This document shows positions 9,002-17,187 of a stretch of 41,602 nt of DNA, one piece after another. The first letter of the stretch is position 1; every line of letters starts with the position of its first letter. The notes beneath the pieces were generated by a model, which made no database searches, was not told the origin of the DNA, and was given only the letters and a program-made list of their open reading frames with translations. The translations under genes were made by a program, and so were the position numbers. Source of the stretch: Pseudomonadales bacterium (GTDB lineage Bacteria; Pseudomonadota; Gammaproteobacteria; Pseudomonadales; Natronospirillaceae); assembly GCA_022968985.1 (NCBI GenBank), contig JALJPK010000030.1, forward strand, positions 1 to 41,602, in the 5' to 3' direction.

Positions 9002-10993
9002 ATGAGTATTGCAATTCAACCGATTTTTGGTACCAATCAAAACGATACCATTTACGGCTCCATCCAAAATGAAGTTATTTCAGCCCTAAACGGTGATGAC
9101 ATTGTTTATGGTCACAATGGTCACGATGAAATTTATGGTGGCAGCGGTGACGATCAATTATATGGTCAATCAGGAAATGACATTATTTATGGAAATGGTA
9201 GGCCTAATTATACTGATTTAGATCAAGTAGTAATTTCAGAAAATTATACAGGTACCATTACTTTTGAAGGAGAAAGTGCTGGTTACCGTAATAGCTTAGG
9301 CAGTTATATCATTGATGAAAACGGTGTCATCAGTGATGTGATCTTTCATTTTATTAACGCCAGCTTACAAGGCTCAGGAGGTGATTTAGTGGCAGGTGTA
9401 TCAACTAGCACTTTTGAATTAAACGCAGGGGATAAAGTTGGATTTTTTATTGTACCAAATGGTTTTAGTTATAATTCAGAATATAGCGGTCTAGATTTTG
9501 AAAATGGCAATTTAGAATTTCGTGACAGTAATTCAAATCCAGCGACTATTTACAGCGACGTACCTGATCTTTGGTTTGTTGATAATACAGGGGTAGAAAC
9601 CCAAATTGTGCATAATATTTATCATTCAAATTCAGGCACTGATGAAACCTATAGTCTTAATGCAGATGGTTTTAATCATGTTGTGGGATTATTAAATACC
9701 AACAAAGGTGAAATACGTTTGGGTTTTGAAGATCTGTTTAATGGTGGTGATAAAGATTTTGATGACTGCGTTTTTACATTTGAAATGGGTGTCGATAATT
9801 CTTTAGCTATAGCACCACCACCATCTACATCAACTTCAACAAGCACAGACAATGATTTATTAGTTGGCGGCACTGGGCATGATGAATTATATGGCCGTGG
9901 TGGTGACGATATTCATTATGGTCAATCAGGTAACGATGAAATCTATGCAGGTTCAGGAGACGACATAGCTTATGGTGGATCAGGCCACGACTTATTAAAA
10001 GGTGGTTCAGGTGTTGATTATCTTTATGGTGATTCTGGCGAAGATTCTTTATATGGTGGGTTAGGTAATGACTTTATGTTTGGTGGTTCTGGTGATGATG
10101 TTTTATATGGTAACAGTGGAGACGATGAGTTATCAGGTGAGCAAGGCAGTGACACATTAAACGGCGGTACAGGTAATGACACATTAAGTGGAGGTAATTC
10201 GAGTGATACATTATTTGGTAACTCAGGTAACGACATTTTATATGGCGATAATGGTACCGATAATCTTAACGGAGGCAATGGTAACGACAAACTTTATGGT
10301 GGACAGTCAAATGATGTTCTAAATGGCAATTCAGGTGACGATGAATTATATGGTGAACATGGCCAAGATACCTTAACTGGTGGCAATGGTAACGACTTGC
10401 TCAGTGGTGGGTCTGGCAATGATACTTTATACGGTAATTCAGGTGATGACGTATTTAGCTGTGATTCTGGTAATGATTATTTACACGGGGGCTCTGGATC
10501 TGATTGGTTAGATTATTCGTCAATTGATTCATTTGTATTTGTGGATATGCACAACAAACGAACCACCGGTGGGGATTCTGATACCTTTTACGCAATAGAA
10601 AATGTAATCACCACTGATTATGATGATCAAATAAAAGGCGATCTTCGCGATAATATCATTCAAGCTGGCGCTGGAGATGACCACATCCGAGGCGCTAAAG
10701 GGGATGATCAATTAACCGGTGGTGAAGGTAGTGATACTTTTTATTGGAGAACTCATGATTTAAATGCAGTAGATGATATTTTGGATTTTTCAATAACTGA
10801 AGATTCATTACATCTTGATTTTGACATGACCCAAGAAAGTTTAGACAACTACATTCAATTAAGTGAAGTGGATGGAGATACCATTTTATCAGTTGACCAA
10901 GACGGCAGCGCAAGTACTTATCAAAGTGAAGCATTTGTACTGCTAGACGGGATAACTGATATAAGCCTAAATGATCTCACCTTTATTGTTTAA
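9002..10993 (+). CDS. Secreted RTX calcium-binding protein with DUF4114 domain (type I secretion cargo)
   Basis: The 663-residue acidic protein has no signal peptide. A short RTX block (about 13-66) is followed by a globular DUF4114-type domain (about 70-262) ending in the diagnostic GFEDLFNGGDKDFDDCVF. Then come a Pro/Ser/Thr linker (272-282), a long RTX nonapeptide block (about 283-505, GGSGxDxLYG-like, binding Ca2+ outside the cell) and a C-terminal part whose GGEGSDTF (573-580) and D-I-DF block resemble the C-terminal target domain of LapA-like type I substrates. It ends in hydrophobic LTFIV. No lyase, epimerase or protease domain is visible, so it is probably structural or adhesive. GAGG precedes the start. 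It sits between the synthase gene and the secretion genes, 13 bases before the ABC gene. Confidence 0.9.
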   Translation: MSIAIQPIFGTNQNDTIYGSIQNEVISALNGDDIVYGHNGHDEIYGGSGDDQLYGQSGNDIIYGNGRPNYTDLDQVVISENYTGTITFEGESAGYRNSLGSYIIDENGVISDVIFHFINASLQGSGGDLVAGVSTSTFELNAGDKVGFFIVPNGFSYNSEYSGLDFENGNLEFRDSNSNPATIYSDVPDLWFVDNTGVETQIVHNIYHSNSGTDETYSLNADGFNHVVGLLNTNKGEIRLGFEDLFNGGDKDFDDCVFTFEMGVDNSLAIAPPPSTSTSTSTDNDLLVGGTGHDELYGRGGDDIHYGQSGNDEIYAGSGDDIAYGGSGHDLLKGGSGVDYLYGDSGEDSLYGGLGNDFMFGGSGDDVLYGNSGDDELSGEQGSDTLNGGTGNDTLSGGNSSDTLFGNSGNDILYGDNGTDNLNGGNGNDKLYGGQSNDVLNGNSGDDELYGEHGQDTLTGGNGNDLLSGGSGNDTLYGNSGDDVFSCDSGNDYLHGGSGSDWLDYSSIDSFVFVDMHNKRTTGGDSDTFYAIENVITTDYDDQIKGDLRDNIIQAGAGDDHIRGAKGDDQLTGGEGSDTFYWRTHDLNAVDDILDFSITEDSLHLDFDMTQESLDNYIQLSEVDGDTILSVDQDGSASTYQSEAFVLLDGITDISLNDLTFIV

Positions 10994-11006
10994 TTAGGAG
11001 AATATA

Positions 11007-12653
11007 ATGTCATTACATACTAACAGCGACATATCTCAAGTAAAAAATGAAATTCATTCAACTCTAAAAGTTGGTGGGGTTTTATTAATTGTAATGACAT
11101 TTATTTTAAATGTTTTTTCCTTATCACTTCCGTTGTATAGCCTTCAAATTTTTGACCGGGTACTTTCTAGTAAAAGTAGCGAAACCTTATTTATGCTCTT
11201 AATTTTAATTATAATTTGTATCATTGCAATGTCCTTGATGGATATTCTTAGACGAAAAGTGCCTTATTTAATGATTAATAAGTTACTTAATTGTTTAGAT
11301 GAGTCTTCACTTTTAGAAACCAGTACAAATAAACAAAACAATACAACCGACTTAAGTTTCTATCAAGTGATCAAAACATTTTCTGATAAACTTAATCAAC
11401 CTACATTATTCACAATATTGGATGTTTTATTTTCACCATTTTTTTTAGTTATCACTTATTTTATTCACCCTACCTTCTTTTTATATTTATTAATTATTAA
11501 TTGTTTATTATTTATATTATCCGTTATTAAATATCGTAATTTATCTATATTCAATCAACAATCAAGCTCACAAGATGAACTAAATAATTTAATAAAAAAA
11601 CAAGCTTTACAAAATTTTCAGAAGTTTAATGACAAGGCACATCATCAAGAATTTTTAACACAGTTCAAAACCCAACAAAAACAATCCATTTTATTTGATT
11701 TATTAAAAATAAAAAACAATCAACAATTTGTTAGCCTTTTTTCATTAATAAAATATTTAGCTTTAATTGGTATCCCTACTATCGGTGCAACTTTACTCAT
11801 TAGTAATCAAATTACAATTGGTCAATTTTTATTTGCATCAATCATCTCCATGAAATCAGTTATTTCATTTGAATTAATTGGCCAACAAATTAATTTCTTT
11901 CACCAGTTAAAAGAAAGTTATTACAGTATAAACACATATTTTGATTCAATTCACAGTGTAATATCGGGTCAAACACATTCCAAAACACTCAATACAATCA
12001 CTATATTAAAAGACAGTGAATTTAAAAATGATCAAGACATTCATTTTAATAAAAACAACATATTTGGTATTGTGACTAATAACCAAAATGACGGCCCTAA
12101 CTTTATTAATTTGATATCCGCTAAACACAAAAATAATAACAAGATATTATGGGACAAACTTAACCCCGACCAGTATCATTGTGATAGTTTAAAACAGTTA
12201 ATAGGTTATTGTGATTCACAACACAAACTTTACCATAGCAGCATTGCTGAAATTATTTGCCAAAAAAACATAGACCAATATCGTGCGCAACAATGTTTAG
12301 AGTTAATGGGTTTAAGCGAACAGGTTAGACAGTTTACAGACGGTATTAATCACATAATTGTAGAATCAGATAACATTGATCCCGATTTTATTCAACGTCT
12401 ATTTATTATCAAAGCGATCTATCATGATCCTGAATTAATCATCTTTAATCGAGTTGATTTATTTCTTAATCAACAGGGTATCAAAAAATTCATAGAGTTA
12501 ATTACCCTACTAAAAACTAAAAACAAACATTTATTTATATTATCCGATCGACGCTCCGTTATCGCACAAACCAATAATATTGTATTAATTAAAGACAGTG
12601 TTATTCAATTCGTAGGAAAAAATATTAAGGGGAATACTGATGAATCAGAATAA
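11007..12653 (+). CDS. PrtD-type type I secretion ABC protein with a degenerate, probably ATP-inactive NBD
   Basis: The 548-residue N-terminal half is a standard PrtD/LapB-like exporter membrane domain: LPLYSLQIFDRVLSSKSSETL (41-61, quoted here in two parts) is the family hallmark, and helices run about 22-42, 60-80, 130-150, 155-175 and 248-275. The C-terminal half aligns by position with an ABC ATPase but every catalytic motif is gone. The P-loop position reads GIVTNNQNDGPNF (354-366) with no GKS/T. The signature region reads ESDNIDPDF (453-461) instead of LSGGQ. Walker B reads ELIIFNRV (476-483) with Asp changed to Asn and no Glu. The switch His region reads SDRR (513-516). The frame is intact with AGGAG before the start, and the gene overlaps the adaptor gene by 14 bases. 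It may act as a structural partner or have a non-transport role. Confidence 0.85.
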   Translation: MSLHTNSDISQVKNEIHSTLKVGGVLLIVMTFILNVFSLSLPLYSLQIFDRVLSSKSSETLFMLLILIIICIIAMSLMDILRRKVPYLMINKLLNCLDESSLLETSTNKQNNTTDLSFYQVIKTFSDKLNQPTLFTILDVLFSPFFLVITYFIHPTFFLYLLIINCLLFILSVIKYRNLSIFNQQSSSQDELNNLIKKQALQNFQKFNDKAHHQEFLTQFKTQQKQSILFDLLKIKNNQQFVSLFSLIKYLALIGIPTIGATLLISNQITIGQFLFASIISMKSVISFELIGQQINFFHQLKESYYSINTYFDSIHSVISGQTHSKTLNTITILKDSEFKNDQDIHFNKNNIFGIVTNNQNDGPNFINLISAKHKNNNKILWDKLNPDQYHCDSLKQLIGYCDSQHKLYHSSIAEIICQKNIDQYRAQQCLELMGLSEQVRQFTDGINHIIVESDNIDPDFIQRLFIIKAIYHDPELIIFNRVDLFLNQQGIKKFIELITLLKTKNKHLFILSDRRSVIAQTNNIVLIKDSVIQFVGKNIKGNTDESE

Positions 12654-13914
12654 TCTTTCTTACCTAAACCTTATTTACAAGTTAATTGCTTTTTTATTAA
12701 CAATCGTTACAGCCATTACAGCTTGGGTTTATCTTGCGCCGTTATCCAGTGCAGTGGTTAAAAATGGCAATATCACTCACTCTAAAAGCACATTGATGAT
12801 CACCGCACAAAACTCAGCTAACATACAAACACTATTTATAAGTAATTATCAACATGTGCAACAAGGTCAAACACTGATTGTATTTGATAATAAAACACTA
12901 AAATTAGAATATACAAATACAATAGATAATTACATTAAAGAGTTAACAAAACTAGTGTATTTACAAAAAACATTAAATATTAAATCCAATAAAAAAGAAC
13001 TGTTAAATTTACAACAATATGATAATCATGTTAATAAAGCGGTATTTGAACAATATTATTCAAGTTATTTTAATAATAAAATTAAAAAAGATAATAGTGA
13101 AAACAATATTCGTAAACAAAAAAAAATATTAGAAGTTTCTAATATACAAATAATAAACAACAAACTTAAACTATTAGAGTTGGAATTAAAACTAGTTGAT
13201 GAAAAATTAGAAGTGTTTAATATTTTACATAAACAAAATATGGCAAGCACTATTAAAATAACCGAACTTAAAAGAGAAAAAATAGCCATAAAAAAACAAT
13301 TAAGTAATACTTTAACCGACATCAACCAAGCAAAACTCAGTTCAGTGAATGCTGATAAAATCCATCAAAACTATATACACAACGAAAACACATTATTATT
13401 AGAGCAATTAGAGCAATCATTACAAGTGGTATCTGAATTACAGTTTCTAAAAAACAAAATCGAAATCGAATTAAATAATTTAATTCTTATAGCACCCATT
13501 GCTGGATACATTTTAAATCTAAATAAAATTGGAGTGGATTCTTATGTGACAAAACAACAAACATTATTTGAAATCATCCCTGACTCTGCGTTAATCATTA
13601 AAGTTAATATAGACAACAAAGACATTAACAACATTAGGTTAGACCAAGTAGTTGAAGTCAGTCTCAGCGCATTTAATTCACGCACCACCAACCCCGTACA
13701 AGCACGTATTTCTAAAATAGCCACCACCGCCATAACAATTGATAATGCACCTGACGCTTACCCAGTAGAGGTGACATTTATTAATGAGTTAAAAGTATTA
13801 CAACTAAAAGCAGGTATGCCAGTACAGGTCACCATTATTAATGAAAAAAGAACGGTACTTGATTATCTGTTCTCAACAATTAAACATTCTGTTAATCAGT
13901 CATTACGTGAGTAA
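12640..13914 (+). CDS. HlyD-family type I secretion membrane-fusion adaptor
   Basis: A 424-residue protein with one N-terminal transmembrane helix (about 13-32), a first barrel-sandwich half near 50-85, a long Lys/Glu/Gln-rich coiled-coil hairpin (about 95-275), the second sandwich half (about 285-315) and a C-terminal beta region. This is the layout of PrtE/LapC adaptors, which join the inner-membrane ABC protein to a TolC-like channel. It overlaps the 3' end of the ABC gene by 14 bases and is preceded by AAGGGG. No TolC-type gene is nearby, so the outer-membrane partner must be encoded elsewhere. The coiled coil looks normal, unlike the neighbouring degenerate ATPase, which suggests the adaptor is still under selection. 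Confidence 0.85.
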   Translation: MNQNNLSYLNLIYKLIAFLLTIVTAITAWVYLAPLSSAVVKNGNITHSKSTLMITAQNSANIQTLFISNYQHVQQGQTLIVFDNKTLKLEYTNTIDNYIKELTKLVYLQKTLNIKSNKKELLNLQQYDNHVNKAVFEQYYSSYFNNKIKKDNSENNIRKQKKILEVSNIQIINNKLKLLELELKLVDEKLEVFNILHKQNMASTIKITELKREKIAIKKQLSNTLTDINQAKLSSVNADKIHQNYIHNENTLLLEQLEQSLQVVSELQFLKNKIEIELNNLILIAPIAGYILNLNKIGVDSYVTKQQTLFEIIPDSALIIKVNIDNKDINNIRLDQVVEVSLSAFNSRTTNPVQARISKIATTAITIDNAPDAYPVEVTFINELKVLQLKAGMPVQVTIINEKRTVLDYLFSTIKHSVNQSLRE

Positions 13915-13986
13915 TTTTTTTAATTAAAAGTTTGATCATTTTTTACAGTTAATTTAATGAGCTATGTACTCTATTAATACAACAAT

Positions 13987-14136
13987 CTAAAGCATTACTA
14001 CTACAAGGCTAAGCGCACATAATAACGACAGACCTAAACATGTAGTTAATACAATATTTTGAAATCTACGGCTTTCGCTGTGATCTGGTAATGTTGGTAA
14101 TACGATATTTTTATGGATAAATTTATTAGTATTCAT
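13987..14136 (-). CDS. Small single-pass membrane protein (49 aa), unknown
   Basis: The frame from ATG 14136 encodes 49 residues: a polar N-terminus with two Lys and an Arg-Arg pair, then one hydrophobic helix (about residues 30-48, ending SLVVVML). A GCGGAG box nine bases upstream supports this start over the in-frame start further up. The gene points toward the 3' end of the secretion adaptor gene, with 72 bases between the two stops. No family is recognised. It could be a small accessory membrane protein or a chance frame, although the ribosome site and clean helix favour a gene. The rest of 13915-14361 holds nothing else I can support. Confidence 0.45.
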   Translation of the reverse strand: MNTNKFIHKNIVLPTLPDHSESRRFQNIVLTTCLGLSLLCALSLVVVML

Positions 14137-14466
14137 TTGGTTAACTCCGCTGTTGATGATGTAATTAAACAACCTAACGGTGAAAAATTGGTGAGAAAAT
14201 GGAAAATATTTACTAATATTTTTTACATCCATATATATCAATTTAACTCTTTATCTAGCAACACCCCCCCATATTCACTGGGCTACGACTTGATTTGATG
14301 TTAAATAATACTAATAAAAACGATATAACATTAACTTAACTTCAATAATAGAAATTCAAAATTGAGTTTTGATTCGAATCAGGTATATTGGTTTAATCAA
14401 ATAAAAACAGAAATGACATCTCTAGGAATAGAGATATTGATAGGTTCAAACAAAAGGGACAGTTAT

Positions 14467-14943
14467 ATGAACACTGCAGACAATTTTAGAAAAACAATCA
14501 TTCGACCTGTTTTAGACCAATTAGGTTCTTCAACCAAAGCAACTGAAGAGTTGTTATTAGGCACTGCCGTACAAGAAAGTTTAAACTTTATGTATAGAGC
14601 TCAAACTGGTGGCGGACCTGCTAAAGGTTATTTCCAAATGGAACCAAATACACATAACGACATTTGGGATAATTTTTTAAAATACCGCACCGATTTAGCC
14701 GATAAAGTGATAGCATTTTTATCCTCACCTAATGCTGACAAAATTGAAGAGTTAGAGCATAACGACAAATACGCAGCCGCTATGGCACGAGTGCATTACA
14801 TGCGTGTACCAGCTGCATTACCTAAAGAAGGAGATGTGTCAGCTCAAGCGAAATATTGGAATGAGTATTACAATACAACTTTAGGCAAAGGACACCCTGA
14901 AGAATATATTGAGAAATGGGAAAAGTACGTGATTGCTCTTTAA
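14467..14943 (+). CDS. Phage-type transglycosylase/lysozyme-like protein
   Basis: A 158-residue soluble protein. AVQES (34-38) has the Glu expected of an SLT/lysozyme-like catalytic residue, and GYFQMEP (54-60) matches the conserved GxFQMEP block of transglycosylase-like proteins seen in tailed-phage genomes; THNDIWDN follows. The family would cleave peptidoglycan glycan strands. The start at 14467 is chosen for AAAGGGAC seven bases upstream; the frame is open further up, from a TTG at 14362, but that has no ribosome site. No signal peptide is present, and no holin, spanin or structural phage gene lies nearby, so it is a solitary phage-derived gene or a domesticated cell-wall enzyme. Family call moderate; activity inferred. 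Confidence 0.7.
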   Translation: MNTADNFRKTIIRPVLDQLGSSTKATEELLLGTAVQESLNFMYRAQTGGGPAKGYFQMEPNTHNDIWDNFLKYRTDLADKVIAFLSSPNADKIEELEHNDKYAAAMARVHYMRVPAALPKEGDVSAQAKYWNEYYNTTLGKGHPEEYIEKWEKYVIAL

Positions 14944-15065
14944 GTTTAATTAATCGAAAAGATGATTAATTAAACGCTCTGTTTAAAACCTGGCGAAAGG
15001 AAACCTTTCTTGGTTTTTCATTCGCCTGTTTAAGTTTCATTAATCAAGGTGATGATTAATTAAAC
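14944..15065. repeat. Pair of related inverted repeats between convergent genes
   Basis: GTTTAATTAATC (14944-14955) pairs perfectly with GATTAATTAAAC (14964-14975), an 8-base loop between. A near copy follows at 15034-15045 and 15054-15065 with one changed base in the left arm. Between them lies a third hairpin (GAAAGG-AAA-CCTTTC, flanked by GGCGAA and TTCGCC). The three lie between the stops of the transglycosylase and DUF599 genes and may serve as a two-way transcription end point. No long T tract follows. Confidence 0.6.
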
Positions 15066-15085
15066 TTAGAAATATGAACTTGCAT

Positions 15086-15790
15086 TTATTTATTCTTTTC
15101 TTTTACTCCCCTAGCCAATACCAATTCTCTTAATGTCTTTGATTTAAACTCTCTGCGATACAATACCAAAACTACTATCGCTGACACCAACATAAACCAC
15201 TCGGTACCTACAAACCAAGCTAATACTGCCAATGAAAAATACACACTACGCAATCCTAAGTTAAATTGTTTACCAGCTTGATCTAATACTGAACCTGCGT
15301 GTTTGGCGAATTCATTTTTAATGGAATCTGATATATCTTCTTTTGGTAATGGTGCAGATCCAATTAATACCGAGCAAAACCCATATTGGCGCATACACCA
15401 TGTAAACGTAAAAAATCCATAGACGTAAATTAACAACAATATAATTAATTTGCCATAAGAGGCTAATTCAGAGCTTTGTTCAATAAACGCAAATGTATGT
15501 AAAATATCAAAGGCTTTATCTGAGGCTGCAATAATAGTTAATACACCCGCAATTAAAAACATACAGGTAGAAGCAAAAAAACCTGCATTTCGCTCTAAAT
15601 TTGCCACCGCCGACATATCTGAAATTCTTTGTTCACGCATCAACATACGTTTCATCCAGTCGTGACGAAATTCATTTAGAATTTTAGACAGGTTCATCTG
15701 ACCTGAAATTTGTTTGTTTGAAAGGTACGAATACCCCACCCAAAGAAACAAAAACCAAACAAGCGCAGACCATTCAAATATTGAAAACAT
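15086..15790 (-). CDS. DUF599 family membrane protein
   Basis: A 234-residue integral membrane protein with four probable helices: about 5-22, 70-90, 110-130 and 187-212. The block FRHDWMKRMLMREQRISDMSA (42-62, split by family as HDWMxRML..RExRI) and the following NLxRNAxFFAST are the signature of the DUF599 family, for which no function is established. The gene is monocistronic, facing away from the next gene across a 164-base region. No strong Shine-Dalgarno site is visible before the ATG. Nothing suggests truncation; length is typical of the family. Confidence 0.8.
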   Translation of the reverse strand: MFSIFEWSALVWFLFLWVGYSYLSNKQISGQMNLSKILNEFRHDWMKRMLMREQRISDMSAVANLERNAGFFASTCMFLIAGVLTIIAASDKAFDILHTFAFIEQSSELASYGKLIILLLIYVYGFFTFTWCMRQYGFCSVLIGSAPLPKEDISDSIKNEFAKHAGSVLDQAGKQFNLGLRSVYFSLAVLAWFVGTEWFMLVSAIVVLVLYRREFKSKTLRELVLARGVKEKNK

Positions 15791-15863
15791 CAGTTATAAC
15801 CACTTATATTAGAAACACTCAATTGTAAAACACTCAAAAAAAAATAGCAGCCATCAATCACCG

Positions 15864-15877
15864 TTCAATTAATTGAA
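15864..15877. promoter_or_regulatory. Perfect 14-base palindrome in a divergent intergenic region
   Basis: TTCAATTAATTGAA is an exact palindrome midway between the divergent DUF599 gene and the 376-residue membrane protein gene. The position fits an operator controlling one or both promoters, but AT-rich palindromes also arise by chance. Confidence 0.3.
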
Positions 15878-15954
15878 TTCAATAGGTTGGTTACAATCTA
15901 AAATCATGTAAACTGAAACGATAGGGTAATTATAATAATAAAAAGGGAACAGTT

Positions 15955-17085
15955 ATGCTTAGTTTTATCAAAAACAAACATCCACATCTTTTAAATCAAT
16001 ATAAAACACATTTAAGTGCTTTACTTGATCGTGCCAAACATCAACCAGAACTAAAAGACAGCCAATTAGAGTTATTAAATGAATTAAATCAAACCTTAAA
16101 AGACGCGTCTGACTGGCAATCTGTTTATAACATTGAATTACAAGTAATTGAATATCTTGATGAAGACGATTTACAAACTTGTTGGTTACGTAAACAAGCT
16201 GACAATGATGTGTTATCCCCTAATTTACAGGTTTTTTATCAGGATCAAGTTAAGTTAAATCTAGTTGGCACCAAATTAAAATCTATGTTGGCAAAATTAG
16301 TTTGTGATTTACAATGGCGCGCTGAAATTGTTCGTGTCAAAGCCGATTTTTCAGCGCGCGCGCGGTTACTGATTGCTTTGATGTTTTTATTATCGTTTTT
16401 TGTTTTCTTTACTCCTACTATATCTAACTCAATATTTGGTCATGAATTATTTGCAGACAATCTGCGTTTATATTATTTATTTTCTGCAGCAAGCGCTGGT
16501 TTATTAGGCGCGTCGTTCTCACAATTAACCTCTATGCGCTCTAATATATCAAAAGCGAGCATTGAACAAATTAGAACCATGAGTCACTTTAGTTATGTTA
16601 TTGCTCGTAGTGTTATTGGTGCAGGTGCGGGTTTAATAATGTTCTACATTATTCAATCAGAACTTATTAATTTACCTATTTTTCCAGAATTTATTAGTGA
16701 CCAAAGGGATTTATTAGATTTATTAACAGCACAACAAGCCGAAGTTAAAGAGTTTTTAACAGCCGGTGGTGAGTTATCTGATGGTGTTACTAAAGCTGTG
16801 CATAAAGCACAAAGTGTATTAAGCGGAGTCGCGGTTGAGTCTTTATACTCAAGTGAAGCCGAAAAAACCGCTTCATTAATTCAAAACAGCTCTAAGAACT
16901 TAATGGCCACTGCCCACAGTCATGAATCTGAGTTACGCGTGGGTGGTTTATTACATCCATCTAAAGGTATTTCTCTTTTAATTATCTGGTGTATTATTGC
17001 TGGATTCTGCGAAAAGTTAATACCAGGGATTTTAAACAACGCTGAAAAAAAAGCGTTAAAGGCCAGCGAAACATCTAATGATTAA
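15955..17085 (+). CDS. Membrane protein of unknown function with long soluble domains
   Basis: A 376-residue protein I do not recognise. A soluble helical N-terminal part (about 1-135, rich in Leu/Gln/Lys) precedes three hydrophobic segments (about 141-160, 175-193 and 216-236). A hydrophilic stretch rich in Ala/Glu/Ser (about 245-325) follows, then a final helix (about 333-352, SLLIIWCIIAGFCEKLIPGIL). The last segment resembles the C-terminal helix of several bacterial membrane proteins of unknown role (pattern GFxEKLxP). AAGGGAAC precedes the ATG and a strong hairpin terminator follows. It stands alone between convergent and divergent neighbours, so context gives no function. Confidence 0.65.
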   Translation: MLSFIKNKHPHLLNQYKTHLSALLDRAKHQPELKDSQLELLNELNQTLKDASDWQSVYNIELQVIEYLDEDDLQTCWLRKQADNDVLSPNLQVFYQDQVKLNLVGTKLKSMLAKLVCDLQWRAEIVRVKADFSARARLLIALMFLLSFFVFFTPTISNSIFGHELFADNLRLYYLFSAASAGLLGASFSQLTSMRSNISKASIEQIRTMSHFSYVIARSVIGAGAGLIMFYIIQSELINLPIFPEFISDQRDLLDLLTAQQAEVKEFLTAGGELSDGVTKAVHKAQSVLSGVAVESLYSSEAEKTASLIQNSSKNLMATAHSHESELRVGGLLHPSKGISLLIIWCIIAGFCEKLIPGILNNAEKKALKASETSND

Positions 17086-17132
17086 TATTCACACTATTAG
17101 TCAGAATTAAAAAACAGTCTAAATCTAAAATT

Positions 17133-17159
17133 AAAAAAACCGTCAATCGACGGTTTTTT
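17133..17159. terminator. Bidirectional rho-independent terminator
   Basis: CCGTC-AATC-GACGG stem-loop at 17140-17153 is flanked by a run of A on the left and a run of T on the right, so it can end transcription from both the membrane protein gene (+) and the 17188-18491 pair (-). Confidence 0.85.
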
Positions 17160-17187
17160 GTTTTATTGTATATTTATTATTTTATAG

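Noticed and set aside
10024-10290. Long reverse-strand frame opposite the RTX repeats, rich in Ser, Leu and Pro
   Set aside because: It is the antisense shadow of the regular nonapeptide repeats; no ribosome site and clear coding on the other strand.
9002-10993. Regular 27-base-scale repeats considered as a CRISPR-like or tandem DNA array
   Set aside because: The periodicity is the RTX nonapeptide code inside one continuous reading frame; units vary in DNA and have no spacers.
11007-12653. Reading the ABC gene as frameshifted so that the motifs lie in another frame
   Set aside because: The NBD region is continuous and still follows the family's hydrophobic pattern (GIV, LIGY, LIIF, LFIL, IVLI) in the same frame; no alternative frame shows a P-loop.
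13065-13325. Hydrophobic reverse-strand frame of 86 codons in the adaptor gene
   Set aside because: Antisense of the Lys/Glu-rich coiled coil; the Leu/Phe-rich look is a mirror effect.
14113-14298. Plus-strand frame of 61 codons upstream of the transglycosylase gene
   Set aside because: No Shine-Dalgarno site, no recognisable domain, and it overlaps the better supported 49-aa membrane gene on the other strand.
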